DNA of 64,000 nucleotides from Setophaga petechia (GCA_024362935.1 JANCRA010000001.1:63826930-63890929), one strand, 5' to 3'. Positions 12,501 through 25,190 are shown, counted from the first letter of the stretch. A program made the numbers and translations. Notes: generated by a model from the sequence alone, not told the origin.

Positions 12501-14205
12501 ATTACGAAGGAATATTGATAGAGGAAAAAAGAAGTACTTTAAAAGTAAGATCATATATTCATCTGCTTTTCACAACTGAATGACTTTGAAATGCTCTGTT
12601 AAGCTGAGAGTAAATGCAGCATGAGAAATAATGCCCTGTCTGTAAATGCTGATATGTGTATTTTTAAAATTGAGCACACTATTATCAAAACACATCCTAT
12701 CAATTGCTGAAAACAACTTTGTCCATGTTTGAGTAATGTTTTGTGTTCATTTATTTATCTAGGATGAGGAATAGCAGGAACAAGAGAGGCTTTCCTGGGA
12801 ATGCATCCAAGGCGCTGGTGGAGGCTCTCTAGTTAATCACTTTGTCAAAAGGAGTCCTTTTTCCAGTGTGCAACATTATTCACTTAACTTTTCATTAGGC
12901 CTTTTCATGTAAGTACTACCAGAGCAAGCAGCTGTGATATGGAAACCTTCATTTATGCCAGATCACTTGAACCTCCTGCCTTTTCATCTGTGCATCAATA
13001 AATACAGAATATGAGTGAATCTAGAGCTTGTGCAATGCTAACCCACAGCAGGCTGAGCTCCCCCAAATCCCAGAACTTACTGCAGTCTTGCTCAGAGTTT
13101 GTTCTCTGTTCCTGTATCATAAGTGAGTGTTACTCAGAAAGGTTATGAAGTCCCCAAGCACATGTGTTCACTTCCACCATTAAAGTGGATTCAGGTGCTT
13201 GGCATGGCTGTCTCCAGGCAGATTTCCCTTAAATAATTGAAAGCTGCACTCACACTGCCCATGCTTCTCTGGCTGGCTGTACTCATGTTGTGCTTATAGG
13301 GCTTTACAGAGCACATGGTAAGGATCTCACTTTCTTGTTGATGTGACCTATTTTCATGGTTTCAGGTGAAAAAATATGTCAAATGAACTTTCTTACACCT
13401 ACTATGATATCATCAGAAATTTCTATTTTTACAACCACAGCTGTCCTGAAATGTTGTAAAATTTTAGTGTTGTGAGCCCCTAGGGTTTGATTGCCAGAAG
13501 ATACTGAATGAAGACATCTTAGAAATTAACCTGCATGGTGTCACATTAAAATCTTCTTATGGCAAGAAATAAACACATCAAATGAGTTGAACCAGGGGAC
13601 TTACCATTAGTTTAGTTGATATCTTGTTACTCTAGTCAAACATATTTGAATAATTCAAAAAAGCCTCACAAATGATGTGGTAGAAATGGTACAGGAGAAA
13701 GTCTTCCCATTATCCACCTCTTATTTCTGGCATTATCTCTGGGCCTTCAGGGCATTGGTTTTGGTCACCCTCAAAAAGAAAGGGGTGTTTATAAAGTTGT
13801 GTCAGCATAGTAAAGACAGAAAGGGTTATTGTTTGTTAAGGAGTGAGTAGCAAATTTTTTTCTGGATTCTTTATTATGCTTTATAAACAGATACAGAAAT
13901 TATTGTTTGCTTTGGGCACGGACTCATGGAGCTTGTGAGACAAGGCTTAGAGCAGATTTGCAGACATGGTGTGGGCAAACAAAGCAGAACATTGCACTGG
14001 CTGGACTGGCAGGACTTAGCTTTAAACAGGGCCTTGATGATATAATTCTCTGCAATTAATAATGGGTGTTTGGTGGCTCTTGCAGTGGAATGGCTGGTTT
14101 CTTGATAAAATTAATTTTGTTGGAAAGCCAAAGTACCTAATGACTTGCAGATGGAATTAACCCTTTTGATTATAGCTGTGTCACATCCTGTGTTGTGCTT
14201 TTCAG
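9546..14205. other. non-coding stretch, nothing recognised
   Basis: A 116-codon frame at 9681-10031 and overlapping frames on the other strand have no recognisable motif and conflict with each other. A weak MIR-like stretch is noted separately at about 11800-11890. I see no splice-bounded open frame or RNA gene. Confidence 0.55.
11800..11890 (-). repeat. possible decayed MIR fragment
   Basis: The order of words resembles the inner part of a MIR SINE read in reverse orientation: an agagataggatcagaatt-like segment followed by aaaacctcct. Similarity is weak and by eye only; a chance match is quite possible. Confidence 0.25.
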
Positions 14206-14293
14206 GTGTAATTGCTGTAGAGGAGCTGCAAGTGAAGCTTTATGCCCCAAAAGGATTGCTACTCTGTGTATTTGGGCTCCCCCTAGATGAAAG
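14206..14293 (+). other. candidate internal coding exon, unknown gene
   Basis: An 88-nt stretch lies between a good acceptor (tgttgtgcttttcag, ending 14205) and a good donor (AAG followed by gtaatg, from 14294). One frame is open throughout: two bases completing a codon, 28 full codons, and two bases (AG) left over. The product contains EELQVKLYAPKGLLLCVFGL followed by PLDE, which I do not recognise. The other two frames contain stops. The possible terminal exon at 21760 begins with the single base that this phase needs. An 88-nt open frame is short enough to arise by chance, so this is a candidate only; it could also be a non-coding RNA exon. Confidence 0.25.
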
Positions 14294-17200
14294 GTAATGT
14301 CTGTTTCTTAAGCATTTCACATTTTTCAGAATTGCTTTGAAGTTCTCTGCAGTTCTGCAATTTTGGGGACAAAACCAAAAATTACGTAGAGACTGAGCAA
14401 ACTGATTTATGAAAACAGTTTGTTTCTAGCAACTATTTCCCATACAGTTGTATATGAGTATAATCTGCATATATTTGAAAGGTATGAGCATTTGAGTCCA
14501 AAGAGATGACCAGTGTTACATCAGCCTTGGGGATAGCTGATTGTGTTGCTTTTAGTCATGTAGCAGACTGTGGCTGTCCCCTTAGAAAGCTCTTAAAAGG
14601 GATCCCCAGGAGTCCATTGTTTCAAATACAAGTTTTCCTGCAGAGTAAAACATGTATGACACAGTTTGCTTTCATGTGCTTGGAACTACTGGGATGCTTT
14701 GGAAACTTCCTTGTGCTTGATGGCTTGAAAACCATAGTTTTTGTGAGGATGCTGCACACCTGTAACCTCTGCTAGTAGATTTCTGGGATTTGTAGTCTTG
14801 GTCTCAGCCTGTAGCAGCTGCTCATCTGGCTCAGTGTCACCTCCTTCACACAGGCAGCACTTGTTGCACAATACAAAGGAACTTGGTTATTTTTTTTTCC
14901 ACCTTTGCTGCCTCAGTCCTCACAATGAGCTGAAGAACTACATTTTTGTCAAGGACAACTTTAATGACAAGGCTGGTTTTGTAGACAGGCCACTGAATTT
15001 TATATTTCTCTGGCACTACAACATAGATGTTTTGTGCCAGTGCTGTTTACATTAGAAAAAAAGAGTCTTTTATGTACTATGAAAGCAACAGCTTCAGTAC
15101 AGTAGCTTGTTCTGCATTTTCTGTTTTGTTTGCTGACTGTTATTAACTCCACATCATTTATTCCTTTAAAAGCTGACTTAGAATTTTCAGTTGTGTAATT
15201 CTCAGTGTGCTAAAGGCTACATTTGAGCTATGTGCATTCAAAAATGGTTCAGTAGGGATAGTTTACTTCCACTGCTTATTGCTTCAGGCGTGTTTGCAAT
15301 AAGGAGAAAAAATGTTTTATTGTTGTTTCAGATCTGCTGTGTTCTAGGAAATTCAAGGACATGCTTTAAAAGGGTAAAAACCTGGAGAGGTTACAGAGCA
15401 AAATCTTTCTAGTCTTGGAGGCTAGAGGGCTAGAAAACCTATTCTCCAGTCTTCACATGTTATACCCTGGGCTAAGTGAGGTCATAATTGTCTTGTTGCT
15501 TTATTTTGCACGAGGAACTAAGTGTGGTCACCTTTTAGAACGTTGATTGTGTGCATGACCAGCAGGAATGCATTTCTCTCTACCAGAATGACAGCCTGCT
15601 GCAGCAAGCACACCATGCACAGCATGATGAGGAGCTTTGGAGGGGCCGCCCAGTTTGCAGCTCAGAAAACCCTAATCAAGAACAAAGGAGTGTCTTAGAT
15701 ATTTTCATATCAGTTAATGCAGTGTTTGGGGTTTTGTTTGGTTTAGATTTTTTTCTTCAGAAGGTATGAGAGGCTGCTCTATCTAAGAAGTGCAATATTG
15801 ACATTTATTGAATGGGAAATAAGCTGGTTTGTATCTGTTCTGGAGCTTTCCCTCTGCCTCGTGCATCCTTTTGGTGACTTAGGTGCCTGGAAAAGCTGCA
15901 AAGAGTCTGGGCTTCAGTGCTTTCCTGCCAGGAGAGTGTATCAAAAGGAATGGCTTCCACATGGAGAGCAGTTGCACATCTTGAAGTGTGTTCTGTCCCT
16001 TAATTAATAAAAAGAGCCTTCTAGGATGAGTACGAGCCCATTAAACACTTGTGTGTGTGTCTGGCATGAGCTTTGTGTGGGGAAAGACACATGGGCTGGC
16101 TGTAGAGCAGTGTGACAAACAGATGGACAGGGTGATGGATTGGGAGGGATAGGCCAGTGCAAAGCTTGACAGTTGGCATAAATGGTAGGGAAAAGAAGTT
16201 TTGACAAGGGACAAATTTTATGTGGTAGCAGATGAGCATCTGGCAGGTGGATTTGAGTGGGGAAGGGACACAATCAAATACTGGGCAAGGAGAGCAGGTT
16301 GTTCTTGTTACATCTCAAATGCTTTTGTGGCACTGCAAGAAAGGCATTTTGGAAAGCTGGGAAAGGCAGTAACACATAGCTAGGGCTGAGTAAGGGTGTG
16401 AAGAAGAGATTAGGGGTGAAGGGGGAATGCAAGCAACCACCCCCAGAAGTTTTACAGAAGTGCAGCCAATAAACACAGTTTGTAGGTGGAGGCTCTGGGT
16501 TTTCTATTCCAGGTGAGAAACCTCCTGGTGGATCTGCAGAATCCCTGAGGGTGCAGGGCTAAGGAGGAGGAAATGAAGGCATGTCAAATATGAAGAGTCA
16601 TAACCTGGTGTTTGGCTGCATCGTTGTGGGAGTCCGTCCATCACTGCACAAAACCTCTGTGACAGGCACGGATTTGTCAGGAGTGGAGCCTGGTGTATGA
16701 AATCAGCCTTGTCTGCTGCTCTATCTGAGAGCAAGAGAGCACCTCTGACATACAGCCCCACTTCTAATTACAAATATTTTATAACCCACAGCCCTAATGG
16801 AACTTGGAGGAATTATTGCAACAATGTATTCTTGACAATGTATTGCAGGACTAAATTGGAATAATGCTTTTAAAGTTCAAACATTCTGCATCTGATCTAA
16901 TATTACAGTTAATCCATCAGAAACTGATCCCGAAGTCTCTCAAAAATGGCTGTTGCTGGTGTGAATGGATATAATGAATGCTAGTGTTGTCTTGCCAAAT
17001 AGGAAGTGATACTCTGAGTCCTCATAGTGGCAAAAGCAGATTGATAGTTTGTGGAAAGATATCCCCAGCAACGTCTGTGGGCTCCAGTCTTCATCTCTGG
17101 ATATCAGTGCTGCAGTCCCCGTGTCAAAAACAGGTAAATGTAGTTAAAGAAGTATAATGGAATCATTAAAACAGGACAAGAGTGATCCCACTTGACACAG

Positions 17201-20065
17201 GACCAACTGTACCTAAACCTCTGCACAGGCCCTGAAACTGGGGACATGCAGTTGTTTTTGTGTGCTGTGTTTTTACAGTAATAAATGACATTCCCATGCA
17301 TGTGCTCTGGGCAGTCTTTCCTTCATAACAAAATTACTCCTTTGTTTTTTGTGAGCGAAGCAAGAAATACCATAGACAAAAATGGACAGCAACTCACTTG
17401 AACATTTCTGCTCTTACAACCAAGAAAAGAGAACATTTCTTTCAGAAAGCACCAAACCCAGGTATATGCTGTGTTTAAAGAGTGAAAATAAATCTAAGAA
17501 TTTAGGGACTAGCCAATCTACAGGCTTGCTGATCAACAAAACAGGATCTTTAAAGCCTACAGATAATGTAGATATGTTTGAGTCACACTATTTTTATGAG
17601 AAAATATTGAAGATTTTGGTCCTGATTATGGCCTCAGTATAGGAGTTGTGATGAATTATTTCTTTCCCAGTGCTTTTGGGTGACTCATTCAGCTGTTGGA
17701 GCTCTTGTCTCTCCTCTGCAGGTGTTTTTGTCACTGTATTTACTCAGAAAGGAACTGCTGGCCTCCCATTTCATATAGAAACACCCAGAAAAAGAGAGGT
17801 TTCAGTTATATGTCAGGAAAATTTTGCTGGAACAATTAGATTTTGGGAAAAAATTGAAGCTAGTTTAGCGAAGTGGACACTGTGAGTAATTTGGAAGCTG
17901 GTTAAACATCACTGAAAATTATACAGGAAGGGATTAATTCTACAAAATGAAGTGTAAAAACTCAATAATCCAATTGCTCATTTTTTATGGGGTCCCTACT
18001 GTCTGTTATTTATAGAGAGACAGGTAATGGTCTTGTTAGTAATCCCATGGAAAAAGAGAATGGAGACACCAGCATTTGCACAATCTGAGTAAGTAATAAT
18101 TGCAATTTTGAGCTGTTAATTTGCTATTCAGGATTGTATTGGAATAGAAAAAAAAATTGCTTTTCTTTCTTAAAGCTCAGACAGGAGGCGTGATAGAGAA
18201 GGAAGTGAGTTGAACCCAAGGCAAATGTGCAAATGATTATTAGTACTTTCTTTAGTCTGAATTTTTCGTCACAGTTTTCAAAAAATGTTTTAGAACAGAA
18301 GTAATTGTTACAATATTCTGGTCATTAGTTATCTGGGATTTTTGTGTTCAAATGTTTATTTTAACATGACAATAGTGGTTATTTTACAATATTTTCATAG
18401 TTTAAGATATCTTAAGACTACAACTCTTTTTTTCACTACCCCATATGTTTTCCTTTTCAAAATTTAAAGGAATGTAACATGATATTTGCTTCATTTAACC
18501 TCTGAGCTGGCAAACAGATAAAGATGAAATGGATGCTAGTGGAATTAGCTTTTAAATTGCAGAGCACTAATTTAGAAACAATGTAGAACAATCTCATACA
18601 AGCTGATGTTTGACTTTTTCCATGCCTGGATGATAATTCTGTGGCTGTTAAAGAGAGGAGAGCTATCTGGCAGTTACAGATGTCATCAGCTTTTGTCCAA
18701 CAGCTATCAAGGGCTGTATCCAACTGAAAAGAACAATGGTTTAAATCAGACAGGAATAAGAGAGGGTTTGGGATTAAGCTCTGTTACAGAGATGAACAAA
18801 TTCTGCCACCTGCCATGGCTTTAAAAACTGTTTCTGAATTACTGGTTTCTCTTCTCACTAACTGGAAGTCCTGTAGTATTTTTAAATAAAAGTAGCAGCC
18901 AGTAATGTGAATTGAAGTGGTTATGCTGGGAAATACAGTTGAAGGACAAGTTGCTGTGCAGCCATGGGGTGGGGGAAAAAAGGCAGAAGAGTTCACAGTA
19001 GCATACAGAAAATTTGGTTACTAAACTTTTACTGTGTAGAAGTGAAACAAGGCCTCCATGGCCTACTTTGCTCTGGAGGGTAATCAGTGTGTTAATAGTC
19101 AGGCTGATACTCCATGGTGGATTGCTCCAGTATGCTCTGTAGAGCCTAAAACCCAGTAACATTTTTGTCTTAAAGAGGCATGAGGAACACCCGGCCTAAA
19201 TGAAGTTTTGGCATTTTTGTTCCAAGAAATGGAAGTTACTCCACCTCTCACACCTGGTTTTCTGTCTGAGTGTGAGGTCTATTCCAGCAAGTACTCACAA
19301 GAAATCAGAATTGTAACTACAGGTTCAGGGCTGTAGCAGGAGCTAATTTTCATTAATTTAGGACTGTGTTTTGTGCTTTTAAGATAACAAGGTCTTGAAG
19401 AATTGCAAAACTCTCAGCTCCCATCCTGGCAGGTAGATCGTGAAGAAATAATCCCTGAACTATTTTAAACTCTTCTGAATAATTAAGTATAGTGACAAAG
19501 ATTTTTCCAAATGAACTGTCAATGCAAGGTATTCCATTGCATTGTTCTTCTGTAGAGACTGCCAGTTTATTTCTTGCTCTCTTTATCTCACATTCTGCTA
19601 AGCACATGCTGTTACCTTTCTTTGTGCTGCTTCATATTCCCATTATTGCTCCTACACTCAGTCAGGCCATTCCAACATACACATTGCACCTGCTTGAATA
19701 TCTTTGAAACTACCTCTACAAATCCCTAAATCCATTACAGATGCAAACGAGAGCCTCTCAGTGAGACAGTCTGTCTTTTGGACACCAGGTTGTCATCAGA
19801 AATCTCACCATCACTTCTTCACCTGCTCATGTGGTACCCAGCTGTGCCTTGCTGGCCCTGCTTTTGCCTGGAGTGTGAGATTTGCTGTTCAGAGGTGAGA
19901 TTGCCATTTCTGAAAGACTCCATGTCAATCTCTCGTTGGCCTCTCTGTGTTCTTCCAGAGAACACACAGAATTAGGTTTTGATGGGGGAGAGGGGAATGC
20001 TTTAGTTCTTCTTCCATGTGCATTAAAATATAAGTGCATATTGTAAAGAAAATAGAGCTGCTTAA
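14294..20065. other. non-coding stretch, nothing recognised
   Basis: No frame exceeds about 90 codons and no motif is recognisable. Around 16745-16930 the sequence becomes AT-rich with several homeobox-type words (ctaattacaaat, taatattacagttaatcc) and could be a small regulatory element, but the signal is weaker than in the blocks listed separately. Confidence 0.55.
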
Positions 20066-20160
20066 GGAAGCAGAGTGGTTAGAGTGAAAACTTCCAATAA
20101 CTCTGGAAGCCAGGATCTTTACATGTTTTACATTACAGTTCACTGTGTTAACACTTGGCC
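20066..20160 (+). repeat. MIR-like SINE fragment
   Basis: The segment starts with a tRNA-like head typical of MIR (cagagtggttagagtg), continues with a ctctggaagccaggatct-like segment, and ends with cactgtgttaacacttggcc, close to the MIR core around its 'ctgtgtgaccttgggc' region. The order and spacing of these words match a plus-strand MIR with small deletions. MIRs are ancient tRNA-derived SINEs spread by L2-type LINEs and survive in amniotes as decayed pieces. The call is by eye. Confidence 0.45.
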
Positions 20161-21759
20161 ACGGTGCTGTGCAGCTCCTAATGCATCAGAATTATGGAAA
20201 CATCTGGGCTAAATAGCTTCATGCCGATCCACTGAGGAAATTCACCAAGGATTCAATACTTTTGAAGATATTTCATTTTCTATCTAGGATAGTAGGTTGC
20301 ATTATGCTTATATACCGATTTATGAAACACACAGGAACATTTGTTTCTTTTTTTTTTTATTTTAGTCTTTTAAGTGCCTACAGGGCACATCTGTGCTTTT
20401 TTATTAAGAGCTACGTTATGGCTGGGCCTTGCGTGGCTGCAGTGTGGGAGAGGGAGCAGAGAAGTTCCTTTTCCCTTTGCACAACCCATCCTGAGACTGC
20501 CAAAAATTACAAACCTCTCCAGAGCCAGGAGTAATCCTTTGAAAGGAAGATATTTCTGCTGCATCTCTGTCTTGCTAGCCAGGAGAGCTGGCTGACCATG
20601 TGGGAAAGTACCAAATGACTCTGTTGCAGCACAGCCAAGGTGCTCTGGTTGGAAGCCCCTTTGCTGCAGGCATTGCTTCCCACACACTGTCTGTCCCTGG
20701 CACGGCCTTCTGCTGGGACTGCAGGACCAGCACGTCCACTGACATCCTCTGATCTTGCCCAGGTGCTGTTCTGGGGCCACCCAGCTCTGCTTTGGTGTGT
20801 TTGTGTTATTCTGGTACAGAGAGGATGGCCTGTAGCAAGCGCTGAAATCTGCCTTGAGCTCTCTTGTAGGGCATGCTCAGCTCCTGCTGACTGTGAGGTC
20901 TGTAGTGTTGTAAGCTGATCCCATTTAGGATCACTAGGAGCTTTTGGGTTGCAAAGCTTCCCTGCCTCCCTGGAAAGCATTCATGCAGTGCATTGCTCTG
21001 CTGCATAGCCCTCATAAAAACCTCATAGCAAGGTGTTGTTCCAGGTATGGCTTTGGCCTGTGTCTTGCAGGTCAGTGGTGAGCTTCTACATGTCTTGAAT
21101 TTCAGTCCAGCAGATGATCAGTGTGGGACTCACTCTGACACCGTGTAAAAGAACTGCCATTAAACTTTTATTGTTGGGCAAACCCTACATTCTTGTTCTT
21201 AAAGAGGTGAGGGATTGCTACAGAGCATTCATTTTTTCCCTGGAAGCGTTCATGTGCTGGATACATCTTTTAATTGCTTCCTCCTGGCTCTGAAAGCTCA
21301 GCCTTCATAGGCTGTTCAGGTTGGACCTCACATGAGGCAGGGAGCTGCAGAAAAGACAGTTTGTGTGTAAGGGACTGGACTGTGCTATGGCCCTGCCTTC
21401 CAGGGTGACAAGTTTGCTTAAGTTAACTGCTTGATCAGGACTGAGTCCCAGTCATGGACTTGGAGATCTTCAAGTGTGAGAACCCAGAGTTAGTCTGCTG
21501 TGAAGATGACATCTCTCTGTCTGGAGGAGAGAATGTTATCATACTTTCTGTAAGTGTCAGATAAAGCAAATTCAGCCATGCTTGTGCAGCATGAAGAATA
21601 CATAAAACATAAACTTTTTTTTCAAGTCAGATCTTTCTATTTTACACATTTGAGAGCAGTAAATTAAACTGTTCCTCATGGTGTGAATTTCTAAATAGTC
21701 TGATATAAAATTTTTCTTTTGTCTCCTTAATTAATTTGGATGTCTTCTTTTTCTTCTAG
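20161..21759. other. non-coding stretch with a GC-richer patch
   Basis: Bases 20440-20960 are richer in G and C than the surroundings, which explains the overlapping long frames on both strands there (up to 157 codons, minus strand, 20507-20980). These frames contradict each other, have no motif and no splice-bounded structure, so I do not call a gene. CpG dinucleotides are few, so it is not a CpG-island promoter. Confidence 0.55.
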
Positions 21760-22145
21760 TGAAGGGGATGATTTTCACCAACTGTAATGTTTTAAGCTGA
21801 CATGATAGTCTTGCCTCTAAAGGAAAACCAGTTAAAAAGCAGACCTGGAAGCAGCAATATCAGCTTGTCACCAAAACTGCTCTCCTTAAGTAGATATGTG
21901 AACTTTAGTATCCCTTCTCCCAAAGGTACATGTTTTGTGGGGTATAAATAAGGACCTTTCTATGTTGTGCTGACTTTCCCTTCACCAGGCCAAAGAAATG
22001 TAAATATAGATCAGGAAATGTTCAAGGCAACCCATGGTGTGGGGAGTTAATCTATTTTATATGCATATAAAAAGCTTTTATAGGGATGATCATCAACACA
22101 AGCTCTTGTCTGATGTGTGCTGTAAATAAAGTTGTGTCCCAGGCC
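21760..22145 (+). other. possible 3' terminal exon, unknown gene
   Basis: A very strong acceptor (tgtcttctttttcttctag, ending 21759) is followed by one base, eight codons (EGDDFHQL) and a TAA stop at 21785-21787. About 340 bases downstream is AATAAA (22125-22130), immediately followed by GT-rich gttgtgt. A short coding tail, an untranslated stretch and a polyadenylation signal is the layout of a terminal exon. The single base before the first codon fits the two bases left over by the candidate exon at 14206-14293. AATAAA is common in AT-rich DNA and there is a donor-like word (AAAG followed by gtacat) near 21926, so an internal non-coding exon or no exon at all are alternatives. Confidence 0.25.
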
Positions 22146-23258
22146 TCTAAATCTCAGCAGCCTGGACTGCTCTGAGCATTGAGAGACAGCCCAGCTGAGC
22201 ACTGAGAGCAGAATGTTGGCATGTAGCACTTGAGCTCATTGTGAATTTCCCAGCTTTAAACTGAGCCCTGGACACAACTGCAAAACTCTGCAATGAGGCC
22301 TCTGTGAGCTGAGCTTCCCTGGGTGCACCGGGATTTTCTGGGATGAAAACAAAGCACCTCTGTCTGAGGGCTCAGTGTTCTTGGTGACTAATCTGGAGCT
22401 GGAGGCTCAGCCCCAACAGGAACTCTGCTCTGGGTTCCAGCTGCTGGACACAGTTTGTTGACTTTACCCTCTGCAAACCTTGTAATGTGTATACTTAAAG
22501 GAAAGAAAGTCTACAAACTTCAGGAGATGAAAGACACCACTTCATACCAATATACACCTCTGAGTATAGGAACAAAGAGCCAACCTGCAGCCATGATTAT
22601 ATTTAATACATTGCTGCCAAGTATTCTGAAAATATATTGAGGTGTGCTCTGTGATTTTTGTATGCACTGGACTATAGATGTGCAAAGCTGAACAGAGCTT
22701 CATTTCCTTCCTGTGATTGGTGCTTGCAATGACTTAAAATCTCTTAAAATGTTTTGCCAAAGTGAAGTCACATCTCCCTGTTCAAGAAGGAACTATGATG
22801 ATGAGTATCTACTGGAGAGGTAGTGTTTTAAGGTTCTTCTTTTTTTTTTTAAATTCTGATATGAAAAATAAAGAACAAAAATCTCTTGCCTGTAGTAACT
22901 ACCAGGGAAGAAACATAGCACAGTGTAATGCAATTTCTTTGCATTAAATACCAGGTAAGTGATGCAGCTGGACTTGTTCAGTTGGCATTACAGAAGTTTT
23001 CAAGTCCCCAAATGTACTGGTGACTGGTTTGTGTTCTGACATTCAGGAATACCCATGTGTCAGTGAAAATGAATTTCATGTCATTCCTGCTATGTTGAAG
23101 ATGCATTTTTCTCAGCTATTCACAGTACTGAAAGGGTATCACATTCACACTGGTTAAAGAAATCATTCATTAAGTGAAAACATATTTTCTAGGACATTTA
23201 TTGACTGTGCATCCAGGAGGATCCCATCAGCAGCCCAAGAGGGAAATGCTGTTCAGAA
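22146..23258. other. non-coding stretch, nothing firm
   Basis: The only possible signal is a 58-nt interval at 22896-22953 between an acceptor-like word (ctcttgcctgtag) and a strong donor (CAG followed by gtaagtga). All three frames contain stops, so at most it would be a non-coding RNA exon. Confidence 0.5.
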
Positions 23259-23348
23259 AAATCACAGGATGATGCCTTGCAGCTCTCACTTGTTCTGAGA
23301 TGAGAACAAATCACAGGATGATGCCTTGCAGCTCTCACTTGTTCTGAG
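23259..23348. repeat. two-copy tandem duplication, 49-bp period
   Basis: Bases 23259-23299 are repeated without any mismatch at 23308-23348. The period is 49 bp: 41 identical bases plus an 8-bp linker. Perfect identity in neutral-looking DNA suggests a recent duplication, or a minisatellite with a copy number that may vary between individuals. The junction lies inside an inverted repeat (TTGTTCT at 23290-23296, AGAACAA at 23303-23309). Confidence 0.95.
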
Positions 23349-23734
23349 GACACCCAAGATCTCCATCAGTTTTCTCAGGTATTTTCAGTTGGAGAGAGAT
23401 AAGCTGGTGCAAGCTGTTGTATGGAACAGTTCTTTCTTTATTCAGAAATATTTATTCAAACTTATTCATTTTTTATTGTTCTAAGTGATCTTTAGTGAAG
23501 TTGGTGCAGTGTTTTGGAAAATACTATATGTAGTGTATTTATCTTTTAGGCCTTTTTAATGGGAAAAAATAAGGTAGGATTTTCTGCATGTTCTGCACTC
23601 TCTGCTTTCTTGATGGCAAGAGCTTCTGTGGAAGGTTGGAGGGAGAAGTTGATCCCACAGTACAAGTTTGGCACATGCCCATGGCCTTGAGATGGTGTTT
23701 TCCCTGGAATGTCCAAAGGCACCTAAAGGTAGTG

Positions 23735-23880
23735 ATGACTGTTATTTGTGTTTTACAGTTGGTAAAATTAGACCACTGGAAGTTTAAGTGGTTCACCTGA
23801 AGATCAGATAATAAATCCAGAGTGTGTTAAGCACCAAACCTCCCCAGTTCTCAGCCTCTGGCAGCATAGCTTCACTTGGA
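23735..23880 (-). repeat. MIR SINE fragment, reverse orientation
   Basis: From tgttttacag the sequence follows the reverse-complement MIR consensus in order: the 'ttttacagatgag' word, then aagtttaagtggttcacctg (MIR: 'aggttaagtgacttgccc'), then a gatcagataataaatccag segment (MIR: 'gtcacacagctagtaagtggcag'), then aagcaccaaacctcc (MIR: 'attcgaacccaggtct'). By eye about two thirds of the positions agree over some 110 bases. It is the best-supported interspersed repeat in the window. Confidence 0.6.
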
Positions 23881-24101
23881 AAAGGAAAAAAAAAATCCCC
23901 AAACCCTCTAATTAGTCATGGAAGGAGTGAATGTGCAGGAATCTCATACACTTTCAATCACACAGTTCTTTTTCATTGATGCAAAGCATTTCTGGGGTGT
24001 GAGTTCACAGGGAGAAAGGGTGACTGAGGTGAGAAGTGTTCAAACAGCTGAACAAACCACATATGCACTTGAAATTACTGCAGGGTTTGTAAGTTCATAA
24101 A

Positions 24102-24214
24102 AGCCTCATAACTGTAAGGTTTATTAGCCAGCATAATAATTTTCCAAGGGAAATAGGGAGAGTTGTGAGTTAATTATCTCTCCACTATGCTGCATGCTGT
24201 AACACTGGAGAAAA
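24102..24214 (+). repeat. diverged repeat, copy A
   Basis: This segment aligns with 25083-25190 about 980 bp downstream, in the same orientation. Shared words in the same order include AGCCTC, an exact 18-base block at taattttccaagggaa with flanking bases, TGTGAGTTAA, CTCTCC and ACTGCA/CTGCA. Identity looks like roughly 75% with small gaps. It may be two copies of one old SINE (parts resemble reverse-orientation MIR) or an old local duplication. Confidence 0.6.
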
Positions 24215-25082
24215 GGATGATTTTTCTTTTTTTTCTGCATGTGATTGACCAATATTGTGGTGATACAGAGAGGTTATGTGGCTATAAAAACAAAGCAAAA
24301 ATCCCCAGGAAGCCAGAGAGTGACACTGGGGTGTGTCATGTTGAAATGCCACCAGTAGAGATAAGTCATTATTAATGTCCTACACACAACAAGGGAATTT
24401 GGGGAACATTTTTCTGTATGGCTGTGCCATTTTTCTCTGACTTGCAAAAAAGCTGCATTCACACTGAAGCTCATTGAGAGAAATGAACATAGCAGATCAG
24501 GGGAATGGATTTCAAAGCAAAATCCACGAGTTTTAGGTGGATTGGTTTATTTTTCTGATGTCAGATTTGTTAGGGTATTGATCTTCAAAAGTGTGATTTC
24601 TGTGGTTGGAGTAATATCCGTGGTGGGCTTTCATACAGCTGGCAAGTATGATTCACTAAAAGTTTGTATTTTAGAGATTATTTTTTTCTGCAGGAAAAGT
24701 AATTTTTTCCACAAGACTCTGAAAGAAATTTATAATGTATATAAATGGAGTTTATTAAGGCTTTGGCAGATCATGACCCACGTTAATTTGTAAAACTCAG
24801 CATCTCATAGCAAGTAGTCAAGTTTAGTGTTCTTGGGTTCAGGTAATGATTCCTGGACACAATTCTGTGATCCTGACCTCAAGGAGCTTAATTTCTTGGA
24901 CAAGAACATGTTTTCTCCAGTAGCTGTGGGACAACAGCTTGTATATTGATCAGACCAGCTGCTTCCTGATTGAAGTATGAGAATAACTCACATGTCTGAA
25001 GTGAGTAGCAAATATAAAAATATCTCAAAAGCTGCATGAGCTAAACAGACATTTGCAAATAATGTCATTTATACATTCCTAA

Positions 25083-25190
25083 AGCCTCCAAGAGTAAGAA
25101 TTATTGGTCAGCCTACTAATTTTCCAAGGGAAGTAGGTGATGTGAGTTAACTCTCCAGTATACTGCACACATTTTGGCACTGAAGAGGTA
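25083..25190 (+). repeat. diverged repeat, copy B
   Basis: Partner of the copy at 24102-24214. It lacks two short segments present in copy A (a few bases before TGTGAGTTAA and four bases before CTCTCC). Weaker similarity seems to extend some 60 bases upstream of both copies. Confidence 0.6.

Noticed and set aside
20507..20980. 157- and 136-codon minus-strand frames in two registers
   Set aside because: They overlap each other and plus-strand frames in a GC-richer patch where stops are rarer; no motif.
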